Under the pieces are notes generated by a model that ran no database searches, was not told where the DNA came from, and saw only the letters and a list, made by a program, of their open reading frames with translations. The position numbers and the translations under genes were made by a program. From Zafaria cholistanensis (GTDB lineage: Bacteria > Actinomycetota > Actinomycetes > Actinomycetales > Micrococcaceae): a stretch of 64,000 bases of DNA. Positions 32,892-42,923 of this stretch are shown here, in pieces (position 1 is the stretch's first letter; each line of letters opens with the position of its first letter). Location: the NCBI RefSeq assembly GCF_008580665.1, contig NZ_BKDJ01000004.1, forward strand, positions 124,001 through 188,000, written 5' to 3'.

Positions 32892-35800
32892 ATGGCGCGC
32901 TTCCTGTACCGCCTGGGCCGGCTGGCCTACCGCCGCCGCTGGCGTTTCGTGGCCGCCTGGACCGTGGCGCTGCTGGCCATCGGTGCCAGTGCCGGGGCGT
33001 TCATGGGCACCCTGAGCAACAGCTTCAGCATCCCCGGCGCGGCCAGCCAGCAGACGCTGGACCGGCTCAAGGCGGAACTGCCCGAACTGGCCGGCGGGAC
33101 CGGGTCCGTCCTCTACCGGACCGCTGACGGCACCGCTTTCACCCCCGCCCAGGCGGCCGCCGTGCAAAGTGCCCTCGCCCGCTTGGGGGAGCTGGAGGAC
33201 GTGGCCTCGGTCACCGACCCCTTCCACCTGCAGGCGGAGATGGATTCGGCTCCGGCCAGGCTGGCCGAGGCCCGCCGCCAGCTGGCCGACGCACGCGCCG
33301 AACTCGCCGAGGGACGGCGGCAGCTGGAGCAGGGCAGGGAACAGCTGGCGCAGGGCGAGGAGGAGATCCGGGCCGGCCGCGAGCAGCTGGAGCAGGGCAA
33401 GGAGGAGATCGGGGACGGCCGGGCGCAGTTGCAGGCCGCCAAGTCCGAGGCCGACGCCGGCCGTGCCGAACTGGCCGGCGCCGGGAAGGACATCGCGGCA
33501 GGCCGGGCCAAGCTGGAGGCCGGCCAGGCCGAACTCACCGCCGGCCGGCGCACGTACGACGCCGGTGCCGCCCGCCTCGCGGACGCCGCCAGGCAGCTCG
33601 CCGCCGCCAGGAAGACCCTCGCCGCCAGCGGGAGGGAGATCGAGGCCGGGCGGGCGCAGTACGACGCGGGGATGGGCCGGCTGCTCGGAGGCAAGACCCG
33701 GGCGGAGTTCCTGGCCTCCCTCACGTCCGCCCGCCAGGCAGTCGACGACGGCAGGGCCCAACTCGATCAGGCCGAGGCCGCCCACAGGGATCTTGACCGG
33801 CAGCAGGCCGCCCTGGACGCGGACGCCTCGCCGGATCCGCCGGAACGTGCCGCCCGCCAGGCCGCCATCGACAGCTCCCGCGCCCAACTGCCAACCCCGG
33901 CCCGGATGGGCGAACAGCGTTCGGCGCTCGCCGCTTCCCAAAAGGAGATTGACCGCGCCGTCGGGGGGCTCGCCCAGCTCGACGCCGCCAAAGCGAAGCT
34001 GGACGGCGCCGCCACCGAGCTGGCCGCCGGGCGGAGGACCCTGGCCTCCAAGGAGGCCGAACTGGCCGCCGGGCGGAAGACCCTGGCCGCCTCCAAGAAA
34101 CAGCTCGATGCCGGCGCCGCCACCCTCGCCGTCCAGCGGAGCAAGCTCGATGCCGCAGCAGCCCGGATCGCCGCGGGCCAGGCCCGGCTCGACGCCGGCG
34201 CGGCCGCCCTCGCCGCCCACGAGGGCAGGCTGATCGCGGCCGCGGAGGCCGTCACCCGAAACGAAGCCAGGCTCGAGGAGGGCGCGAAGACGCTTCAGGA
34301 GAAGGCTGCCGAAATCCCGGAGGCGGAACATAAGCTCGCCGACGGCGAAGCGGAGCTGGCCGGCGGCGAGCAGGAGCTGGTCCTCGGCGAGCGCAAGGCG
34401 GCCTCCACGGCCGGCATGCGTTTCATCTCCGCGGACGGCACCACCGCCGCGGCCTACCTGACGTTCACCGGATCAGCTGACGCGCTGGGCACGGACACCC
34501 GCGAACGGATTAAGACGATCGCCGCCGCCCCCCTCGACGAGGGCGTGGAGGTCTATTACTCCAAGGAGATCGTCCAGGACCTCTCCTCCGTTTTCGGCCC
34601 CGCCGAGGTGATCGGCCTGGCCATCGCCGCCGCGGTCCTGCTGGCCATGCTGGGCACCCTGGTGGCCGCGGGCCTGCCGCTGCTGATGGCCGTGCTGGGC
34701 GTCGGAGCGGGCGTGGGCGGCACCCTCGCCCTGTCCAGCGTGGTCGAGATGGCCTCCATCACTCCTGCGCTGGCCCTGATGCTGGGCCTGGCGGTGGGCA
34801 TCGACTACTCGCTGTTCATCGTGTACCGCCACCGCCGCCAACTGTTGGAGGGCATGGCCATGGAGGAGTCGATCGGCCGCGCCACCGGAACCAGCGGCAA
34901 CGCCGTCGTCTTCGCCGGCCTGACCGTGGTGGTTGCCCTGGCGGCGCTCGCGGTTCCGGGACTGCCGTTCCTGGCCGTCCTGGGCTATTCGGCCGCGTTC
35001 ACCGTGGCGGTGTCCGTGGTCATCTCCCTGACGCTGACTCCGGCGGTGCTGGGCATCATCGGCACCCGGCTGGTTTCCCGGCGCGCCTGGGCCAGGGCGG
35101 CGGCCGGCCCTTCCCGGCAGGCGAACGCTGACGGCGCCCGCGGCTGGGGCGCAGTGGTCACCCGCCGCCCGTGGGTGTTCGCGGCGGCCGGGATCCTGCT
35201 GCTGGGCCTGGCGGCCGTGCCCGCCGCGAGCCTGCGCACCGCGCTGCCCGACGGCAGCGCCGAACCCGAGGGTTCCAGCGCGCTGCAGGCCTACGAACTG
35301 ATGAGCGACCGCTTCGGCGCGGGCCACAACGGCCCCGTCATGGTGGTCGCCGACCTGCCCGCAGGGCTGGACGCCGCCGGTGCCGAGGCCGCCAGCCTGG
35401 ACCTGGCCGAGCGGCTGCGCCAGGTTCCCGGCGTCGTGGCCGCGGTACCCGTGGACACCAACCAGGCCAACACCGTTGGTGTCATCCAGGTCATCCCGCA
35501 GGACGGGCCGGCCAGCGGGGCTACGGAGGAGCTGGTGCACACGCTGCGCGGTTCCGCCGCACAGATCGAGGCGGAGACGGGCTCGGCAATCTCGCTCACC
35601 GGCCAGGTCGCCATCCAGGTCGACGTGTCGGCCAAGCTCGCCCAGGCCCTGCCCCCGTACCTGGGCATCGTCGTGGGCCTGTCGCTGGTCCTGCTGCTGC
35701 TGGTGTTCCGGTCGGTGGTGGTGCCGTTGCTGGCCACCGCCGGGTTCCTGCTGTCCCTGGCCGCCGCGTTCGGCGCAACCGTCGCGGTGTACCAGTGGGG

Positions 35801-36266
35801 ATGGCTGGGCGCCGTGTTCGGCGTCCATACCCCGGGCCCGATCATGAGCTTCCTGCCGATCCTGCTCACCGGCATCCTCTTCGGGCTGGCCATGGACTAC
35901 CAGGTGTTCCTGGTCTCGGGCATGCGTGAGTCCTACGCCCACGGCCAGCCCGCCCGGGTCGCCGTGCGCTCCGGCTTCGCCCACGCGGCGCCGGTGGTGA
36001 CCGCGGCGGCCCTGATCATGGCCAGCGTGTTCGCCGGGTTCGTGTTCGCGCACCTGACGATGATGCGTGCCATTGGGTTCTCGCTCGCCGTGGGCGTGCT
36101 GATTGACGCGTTCATCGTGCGCATGACCATCATCCCGGCCGCCATGCACCTGCTCGGCGGGCACGCCTGGTACATCCCGCGCTGGCTTGACCGGATCGTG
36201 CCGGACGTAGACGTCGAGGGAGCCAGGCTGGAGCCGGAGCGGCCACGGGATACGGTGGATGCATGA
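32892..36266 (+). CDS. MMPL-family RND transporter with a 390-residue extracytoplasmic coiled-coil domain
   Basis: 1124 residues. Membrane helix 1 (about 19-41) is followed by an external domain, then two groups of helices: about 560-735 (with GLAVGIDYSLFIVYRHR, the MMPL helix 4 Asp-Tyr motif) and about 930-1095 (with ILFGLAMDYQVFLVSGMRE, its second copy). These two Asp-Tyr pairs form the proton relay of MMPL proteins. Residues about 115-503 are inserted in the first external domain and consist of heptad-like repeats (LAAGRRTLASKEAEL, LEQGKEEIGDGRAQL) that should form a long helical hairpin. Similar repeats occur in YhgE/Pip-type proteins. Co-transcribed with tetR and overlapping maf by 4 bases. 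It may export a lipid, siderophore or drug. Confidence 0.88.
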   Translation: MARFLYRLGRLAYRRRWRFVAAWTVALLAIGASAGAFMGTLSNSFSIPGAASQQTLDRLKAELPELAGGTGSVLYRTADGTAFTPAQAAAVQSALARLGELEDVASVTDPFHLQAEMDSAPARLAEARRQLADARAELAEGRRQLEQGREQLAQGEEEIRAGREQLEQGKEEIGDGRAQLQAAKSEADAGRAELAGAGKDIAAGRAKLEAGQAELTAGRRTYDAGAARLADAARQLAAARKTLAASGREIEAGRAQYDAGMGRLLGGKTRAEFLASLTSARQAVDDGRAQLDQAEAAHRDLDRQQAALDADASPDPPERAARQAAIDSSRAQLPTPARMGEQRSALAASQKEIDRAVGGLAQLDAAKAKLDGAATELAAGRRTLASKEAELAAGRKTLAASKKQLDAGAATLAVQRSKLDAAAARIAAGQARLDAGAAALAAHEGRLIAAAEAVTRNEARLEEGAKTLQEKAAEIPEAEHKLADGEAELAGGEQELVLGERKAASTAGMRFISADGTTAAAYLTFTGSADALGTDTRERIKTIAAAPLDEGVEVYYSKEIVQDLSSVFGPAEVIGLAIAAAVLLAMLGTLVAAGLPLLMAVLGVGAGVGGTLALSSVVEMASITPALALMLGLAVGIDYSLFIVYRHRRQLLEGMAMEESIGRATGTSGNAVVFAGLTVVVALAALAVPGLPFLAVLGYSAAFTVAVSVVISLTLTPAVLGIIGTRLVSRRAWARAAAGPSRQANADGARGWGAVVTRRPWVFAAAGILLLGLAAVPAASLRTALPDGSAEPEGSSALQAYELMSDRFGAGHNGPVMVVADLPAGLDAAGAEAASLDLAERLRQVPGVVAAVPVDTNQANTVGVIQVIPQDGPASGATEELVHTLRGSAAQIEAETGSAISLTGQVAIQVDVSAKLAQALPPYLGIVVGLSLVLLLLVFRSVVVPLLATAGFLLSLAAAFGATVAVYQWGWLGAVFGVHTPGPIMSFLPILLTGILFGLAMDYQVFLVSGMRESYAHGQPARVAVRSGFAHAAPVVTAAALIMASVFAGFVFAHLTMMRAIGFSLAVGVLIDAFIVRMTIIPAAMHLLGGHAWYIPRWLDRIVPDVDVEGARLEPERPRDTVDA

Positions 36267-36952
36267 GCGAATCCACCGCATCCGGTTCCACCCCGTCCGA
36301 CCCCGATGACCTGCCCCTGCTGGTCCTGGCCTCCGCCTCGCCCGGGCGCGCCCGCATCCTGGCCGATGCCGGCATCGGCTTCCAGGTGATCGTCTCCGAA
36401 GTGGACGAGGACGCGGCGGTGGCCGCGGCCGCCGAACGCTTCGGCGACCTCGATCCGGCCGACACCGCCCTGCTGCTGGCCCGCGCCAAGGCCGAGGCCG
36501 TGGCCGCGCTCGAGGATGCGGACGGGGCGGTGGTCCTGGGCTGCGACTCGGTGTTCGAGTTCGAGGGCGCCGCCTACGGCAAGCCGCACACAGCCGAGGC
36601 CGCCACCGCGCGCTGGCAGGCGATGCGCGGCAAGTCCGGGATCCTGCACACCGGCCACTGGCTGGTGGACAACCGCAGCACCGAGGAGGACGACGGCGGC
36701 ACGGGCGCCACGGTGGGGGCGGTCTCCTCCGCCGCGGTGTACTTCGAGCAGGTCTCCGACGCCGAGATCGAGGCCTACGTGGCCACCGGCGAGCCCCTGC
36801 CGTGCGCCGGCGGCTTCACCATCGACGGTCGCGGGGCGGCGTTCCTGCGCAAGGTGGAAGGCGACCCGCATACGGTGGTGGGCCTTTCGGTCTCCACTTT
36901 GCGCAGGCTGCTGGAATCGGCCCGGCTCTCCGTCACCGACCTCTGGGAGTAG
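36263..36952 (+). CDS. maf: Maf-family nucleotide pyrophosphatase
   Basis: 229 residues. Hydrolyses non-canonical or excess nucleoside triphosphates to monophosphates. LVLASASPGRARILADAGI is the N-terminal Maf motif (usual S-x-SPRR; here Gly replaces the first Arg), VLGCDSVFEFEGAAYGKPH holds the catalytic Asp region, and CAGGFTIDGRGAAFLRKVEGDPHTVVGLSV closes the pocket. Around residue 130 there is an extra loop, RSTEEDDGGTG. Its ATG overlaps the transporter stop (ATGA), though a functional link is not obvious. The first 20 residues are Ser/Pro-rich and probably disordered. Confidence 0.92.
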   Translation: MSESTASGSTPSDPDDLPLLVLASASPGRARILADAGIGFQVIVSEVDEDAAVAAAAERFGDLDPADTALLLARAKAEAVAALEDADGAVVLGCDSVFEFEGAAYGKPHTAEAATARWQAMRGKSGILHTGHWLVDNRSTEEDDGGTGATVGAVSSAAVYFEQVSDAEIEAYVATGEPLPCAGGFTIDGRGAAFLRKVEGDPHTVVGLSVSTLRRLLESARLSVTDLWE

Positions 36953-37022
36953 GGGCCGTCCGCGGATGTGGCCGGGCCCACGGCTCCGATGCCGGGGACG
37001 CACGGGCCTGCGGGCCGGATTT

Positions 37023-37037
37023 TGTAGGGAACCTACA
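37023..37037. promoter_or_regulatory. Palindromic operator upstream of the carboxylase alpha subunit gene
   Basis: TGTAGGGAACCTACA: the arms TGTAGG and CCTACA are identical to those at 26101-26115. A second dyad, GTGGG-AAC-CCCAC (37078-37090), lies closer to a possible -10 (TAGGCT, 37099-37104). The pair of sites at two carboxylase loci suggests a shared regulator. Confidence 0.75.
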
Positions 37038-37137
37038 GAATTTTTGCCGGTCGCGTCCGCCGCACAGGGGTTGGGGCGTGGGAACCCCACAATCCCGGTA
37101 GGCTCCAAGTCAGCACAGTGAAGGAGACACCCCTGCC

Positions 37138-38907
<1,770 letters not shown>

Positions 38908-38935
38908 GTCCGCACCGGACCATCCCGGAACGCCA

Positions 38936-38974
38936 ACGGCGGCGGGGCCCACCAGGGGTGGGCCCCGCCGCCGT
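38936..38974. terminator. Bidirectional terminator between alpha subunit and MHS symporter
   Basis: A perfect 18-bp stem with a 3-base loop (AGG), followed by CTTT on the plus strand. It lies between convergent genes and probably serves both. Confidence 0.9.
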
Positions 38975-38993
38975 CTTTGCTGCCCGGACCGGA

Positions 38994-40394
38994 CTAGGCC
39001 ACGTTGTCCTCGTAGGCCACGTCGCGGGTTTCCTTGGTCATGAACAGCGCGGCCAGGGTCAGGACGGCGCCGAGTGCCAGGTAGAGGCCAACCCACACGG
39101 TGCTGCCGCCGCCGGCCTGCCACAGCGCGATGGCCACGAAAGAGGCCGGGGCCGCGCCAATCACGGAGGACATGTTGTAGGCGACCGCCGAACCGGTGTA
39201 GCGGACGTTGGAGGGGAAGAGTTCGGGCAGGATGGCCGCCATGGGGCCGAACGTGAGGCCCATCAGGGCGAAGCCGACGATCAGGCCGACCATTGCCGCA
39301 CCCTGGCCGGGACCGAACATGAGGGTCCAGGCCCCGCCGAACGCGCCGATGGCCGTGGTCACCCAAATCAGGAACCGGCGGCGGCCGAACTTCTCGGCCA
39401 GCGGGCCGGAAGCCACGGTGAAGAGGCCGAAGAAAACCACCCCGATGATCAGCATGGTGAGGAACTCCGGTCGGGCGATGCCCAGGCCGGGCACGAACGC
39501 CTCCGCCTGGGCCGCGGTGAACTCCTTGCCCTTGGCGGCGGCGGCTGCGGCCGCCTGCTCGACGGTGGCCGGGGCCGTGCCGTAGGTCAGGGTGAAGGAG
39601 GTCATCAGGTAGAACAGCACGTAGGTGGCGAGCATGATGAAGGTGCCGGCCAGGGTGGGGCGCCAGTGCTTCTTCATGGTGGCCGCGAACGGGGACTTCT
39701 CCACCTTGTCCTGGTCGAGGACCTTCTGGAAGGACGGGGATTCGACCAGGGACAGGCGCACCCACAGGCCCACGGCCACCATGACGGCGGAGAGGATGAA
39801 CGGCACGCGCCAGCCCCAGGCCATGAACTGCTCCGGGGTGAGGGAGGTCTGCAGGCCCACGAAGAACAGGTTCGCGATGATGAATCCGATGGGGGCACCC
39901 AGCTGCGGGAAGGTGCCGTAGATGGCGCGCTTGTTGGCCGGGGCGTTCTCGGTGGCCAGCAGCGCGGCGCCGGACCATTCGCCGCCGAGGGCCAGGCCCT
40001 GGGCGAAGCGCAGCAGCACCAGCATCAGCGGGGCCAGCACCACGAAGGAGCCGGTGGCCGCCGGCAGGAAGCCGATCAGGAAGGTCGCGATGCCCATGGT
40101 CAGCAGGGAGGCCACCAGCGTTCCCTTGCGGCCGATCTTGTCCCCGTAGTGGCCGAAGACGATGGATCCGAGGGGGCGGGCGACGAACGCGACACCGAAG
40201 ATCGCGAAGGCGCTGAGGATGGCGTTGATGTCCGTGGCGTTCGGGAAGAACAGCGCCGGGAAGACCAGCACGGAGGCGGTGGCGTACGCGTAGAAGTCGT
40301 AGAACTCGATCGTGGTACCGATCAGGCTCGCGAAGATCACGCGTCCGGGCGTGTTCTTCTTCGCGGCCTTCGAAGCGGTGACAGCGGTTGGCAC
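38994..40394 (-). CDS. MHS-family MFS symporter
   Basis: 466 residues from GTG 40394; the frame remains open to 40517 but sequence before the GTG is not family-like. TTIEFYDFYAYATASVLVFP in helix 1, VARPLGSIVFGHYGDKIGRKGTL (loop 2-3) and LRFAQGLALGGEWSGAALLATE in helix 4 are metabolite:H+ symporter signatures shared with ShiA, ProP and KgtP. About 12 helices; a 25-residue extracellular loop rich in Ala, Glu and Lys lies near residue 290. Substrates in this family include alpha-ketoglutarate, shikimate, citrate and betaine; none can be picked here. Two direct-repeat dyads lie upstream. Confidence 0.9.
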   Translation of the reverse strand: MPTAVTASKAAKKNTPGRVIFASLIGTTIEFYDFYAYATASVLVFPALFFPNATDINAILSAFAIFGVAFVARPLGSIVFGHYGDKIGRKGTLVASLLTMGIATFLIGFLPAATGSFVVLAPLMLVLLRFAQGLALGGEWSGAALLATENAPANKRAIYGTFPQLGAPIGFIIANLFFVGLQTSLTPEQFMAWGWRVPFILSAVMVAVGLWVRLSLVESPSFQKVLDQDKVEKSPFAATMKKHWRPTLAGTFIMLATYVLFYLMTSFTLTYGTAPATVEQAAAAAAAKGKEFTAAQAEAFVPGLGIARPEFLTMLIIGVVFFGLFTVASGPLAEKFGRRRFLIWVTTAIGAFGGAWTLMFGPGQGAAMVGLIVGFALMGLTFGPMAAILPELFPSNVRYTGSAVAYNMSSVIGAAPASFVAIALWQAGGGSTVWVGLYLALGAVLTLAALFMTKETRDVAYEDNVA

Positions 40395-40460
40395 TGGGTG
40401 TTCTCTTTCGGAAGTGGTGCGGGCGTATACCCTCGATTTCCCCAAAAGTCTACAGCTGTG

Positions 40461-40496
40461 TTCCGAATGCCGGACAAATCGGTCCGAATGATGGAC
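40461..40496. promoter_or_regulatory. Two phased dyads upstream of the MHS symporter
   Basis: TTCCGAATGCCGGAC (40461-40475) and GTCCGAATGATGGAC (40482-40496), offset by 21 bp, two DNA turns. Each has TCC/GGA dyad ends. They lie 67-102 bp upstream of the GTG, upstream of a possible -10 (TATACG on the minus strand), a position that suits an activator or a repressor binding as paired dimers. Confidence 0.55.
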
Positions 40497-40576
40497 GGGA
40501 CGCGAAGCCCCGGCCAAAAGCGGCGGCGGGACAGGGGACCGGCGCGCGGCGCGGCGGTCCCCTGGGTTCCGGCAGC

Positions 40577-41980
40577 CTAGATGTGCACGTGGAGGCGGCG
40601 GGCCGCCTCCGAGATGGACCCGGTCAGCGACGGATAGACGGTAAAGGTCTCCGCGAGGTCGTCCACGTGCAGGCGCTTGTGCACCGCCAGGGCGATCGGG
40701 AAGATCAGCTCCGAGGCCCGGGGGGCCACCACCACGCCGCCGATCACCGAACCGGAACCGCGGCGGGAAATGATCTTCACGAAGCCCTCGTCGACGTTCA
40801 TCATCTTCGCGCGCGCGTTGGTGGGCAGGTTCAGCTTGATGATGTCCGCCTGGTACTTGCCCTCGGCGACCTCGCGTTCGGTGACCCCGACCGTGGCGAT
40901 CTCCGGGCTGGTGAAGATGTTGGCGGAGACGTCCTTAAGCTTGAGCGGCTTGACCGAGTCGCCCAGCAGGTGGGCCATGGCGATGCGGCCCTGCATGGCG
41001 GCCACGGAGGCCAGCGCGAACACGCCGGTGCAGTCCCCGGCGGCGTAGACGTTCGTCACGGAGGTGCGGGAGACGCCGTCGACCTTGATGTGCCCGCTCT
41101 CGGTGAGGTCGATCCCGGCCTCCTCCAGGCCGATGCCGGCGGTGTTCGGAATGCCGCCGACGGCCACCAGGCAGTGGCTTCCCTCGACGGTGCGCCCGTC
41201 GGCCAGGGTGACCACCACCCCGTCGTCGACGCGGTCCACGGCCTGGGCGCGGGCACGGGCGATGACATTCACGCCGTTGCGCTCGAACACCTGCTCCAGC
41301 ACCTGGGCCGCATCGGCGTCCTCGCCGGGGAGGACGCGGTCACGCGAGGACACCAGGGTGACCTTGGTGCCCAGCAGGTTGTACGCGGAGGCGAACTCAG
41401 CGCCGGTAACGCCCGAGCCGACCACGATCAGGTGCTCGGGCACCTCCTTGAGGTTGTAGATCTGCGTCCAGTTGAAGATCCGCTCGCCGTCGGGCAGGGC
41501 CGTGGGCAGTTCGCGCGCCTTGGCACCGACGGCCAGCAGCACGGCGTCGGCCTCCAGCGTCACCTCGGTTCCGTCGGCGCGGGCCACATGGACCCGGTGC
41601 GCGGAGAGCAGGCGGCCCTCGCCGATGACCACGCGCACCCCGGCGCGCTCCAGGCCGGTGCGGATATCGCTGGACTGGTCCTGGGCCAGCGCCAGGAGGC
41701 GGGAGTTCACGACGCCGAGGTCGGCCGAGGTGCCGGCGCCGGCGCCGATGTGGACCCCAAACTTTCCGGCGCTGGCCACGCGCCGCATGGCGTCGGCCGT
41801 GGCGATGAGGGTCTTGGAAGGAACGACGTCCGTCAGCACGGCCGAGCCCCCCATGCCCTGGCGCTCCACGATCGTGACCTGCGCCCCCGCGTGCGCCGCG
41901 ACGATGGCGGCCTCATAACCGCCGGGTCCTCCCCCGAGAATGACGAGCCTATGGGTCCTGAAATCATGTTGTGCGGTCAC
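40577..41980 (-). CDS. lpdA: NAD(P)H-quinone reductase, LpdA type (flavoprotein without redox disulphide)
   Basis: 467 residues from GTG 41980. FAD-binding RLVILGGGPGGYEAAIVAAHAGA, NAD-binding LIVVGSGVTGAEFASAYNLLG and NVYAAGDCTGVFALASVAAMQGRIAMAHLLG are complete, and the dimer domain ends YPSLTGSISEAARRL. At the site where lipoamide dehydrogenases have CxxxxC, this protein has GGSAVLTDVVPSKTL, so the two cysteines are replaced by Ala47 and Val52. It follows the pattern of mycobacterial Rv3303c (LpdA), a quinone reductase linked to redox stress rather than a pyruvate dehydrogenase subunit. Divergent from pnp, 85 bp apart. Confidence 0.9.
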   Translation of the reverse strand: MTAQHDFRTHRLVILGGGPGGYEAAIVAAHAGAQVTIVERQGMGGSAVLTDVVPSKTLIATADAMRRVASAGKFGVHIGAGAGTSADLGVVNSRLLALAQDQSSDIRTGLERAGVRVVIGEGRLLSAHRVHVARADGTEVTLEADAVLLAVGAKARELPTALPDGERIFNWTQIYNLKEVPEHLIVVGSGVTGAEFASAYNLLGTKVTLVSSRDRVLPGEDADAAQVLEQVFERNGVNVIARARAQAVDRVDDGVVVTLADGRTVEGSHCLVAVGGIPNTAGIGLEEAGIDLTESGHIKVDGVSRTSVTNVYAAGDCTGVFALASVAAMQGRIAMAHLLGDSVKPLKLKDVSANIFTSPEIATVGVTEREVAEGKYQADIIKLNLPTNARAKMMNVDEGFVKIISRRGSGSVIGGVVVAPRASELIFPIALAVHKRLHVDDLAETFTVYPSLTGSISEAARRLHVHI

Positions 41981-42053
41981 GGAAAGCCATTCTTCCCCAC
42001 TTGGAAGCATCTTGCACACCGGCGGACCGCTCCCCCCCTGCCCCGTTCTTGGG

Positions 42054-42059
42054 TAGGTT
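42054..42059 (+). promoter_or_regulatory. -10 box of the nucleoside-salvage operon
   Basis: TAGGTT, then 6 nt to the GTG at 42066; no ribosome site. Fits a leaderless first gene. Confidence 0.5.
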
Positions 42060-42065
42060 GGATTC

Positions 42066-42911
42066 GTGAACGACTTGCGCACCGGCCTGTCCGGCCCCGA
42101 CTCCCTCGCCTCCGGAACCGACCCGTTCGACCTGGCCTCCGCCGCGGCCGCCGCCATCGCCGGGCGCACCGGAGTCGACCGCCACGACGTCGCCCTGGTG
42201 CTCGGCTCCGGCTGGGGCGGAGCCGCCGGCCTGCTCGGGGAGACCACGCACACCCTCCAGGCCGCGGACCTTCCCGGATTCAATCCCCCCACCGTGGCCG
42301 GGCACGCCGGCACGGTTCTCTCGGTCCTTACCCCCGCGGGCCGGCGGGTCCTGGTGCTGGGAGCCCGCACCCACTACTACGAGGGCCGGGGCGTGCGCGC
42401 CGTCGCCCACGGGGTGCGCACCGCCGCCGCCGCCGGCTGCTCCGTTGTGGTGCTGACCAACGGGTGCGGCGGGCTCAACCCGGACTGGCCCGCGGGGACC
42501 CCGGTCCTGATCCGTGACCACATCAACCTCACCGCCGCCTCCCCGCTGGAGGGAGCGACCTTCGTGGACCTCACGGACCTCTACTCCCGGCGCCTGCGCG
42601 GCATCGCCCGCGAGGTGGACCCGACGCTGGAGGAAGGCGTGTACGCCCAGTTCACCGGCCCCCACTACGAAACCCCGGCGGAGGTCCAGTACGCCCGGCG
42701 CATCGGGGCGGACCTGGTGGGCATGTCCACCGCGCTGGAGGCCATTGCCGCCCGCCATGCCGGGCTGGAGGTCCTCGGTGTGTCCCTGGTCACCAACCTC
42801 GCCGCCGGGATCAGCCCGGCCCCGCTGAGCCACGCGGAGGTCATCGAGGCCGGCCTGGCCGCCGGGCCGCGGATTTCCCGGCTGCTCGCCGACATCGTCG
42901 GCCGCCTGTAG
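42066..42911 (+). CDS. Purine-nucleoside phosphorylase
   Basis: 281 residues, the trimeric (class II) type. Splits purine (deoxy)ribonucleosides with phosphate to base plus (deoxy)ribose-1-phosphate. [15 protein letters not shown] binds phosphate, [10 protein letters not shown] and [10 protein letters not shown] follow, and the base pocket includes [44 protein letters not shown]. Two positions in otherwise conserved blocks differ: NGCGGLN for the usual NAAGGLN, and STALEA for STVPE. The effect on base choice is unknown. First gene of a three-gene salvage operon with a mutase and DeoC. Confidence 0.92.
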   Translation: MNDLRTGLSGPDSLASGTDPFDLASAAAAAIAGRTGVDRHDVALVLGSGWGGAAGLLGETTHTLQAADLPGFNPPTVAGHAGTVLSVLTPAGRRVLVLGARTHYYEGRGVRAVAHGVRTAAAAGCSVVVLTNGCGGLNPDWPAGTPVLIRDHINLTAASPLEGATFVDLTDLYSRRLRGIAREVDPTLEEGVYAQFTGPHYETPAEVQYARRIGADLVGMSTALEAIAARHAGLEVLGVSLVTNLAAGISPAPLSHAEVIEAGLAAGPRISRLLADIVGRL

Positions 42912-42923
42912 GGAGGCACACCC

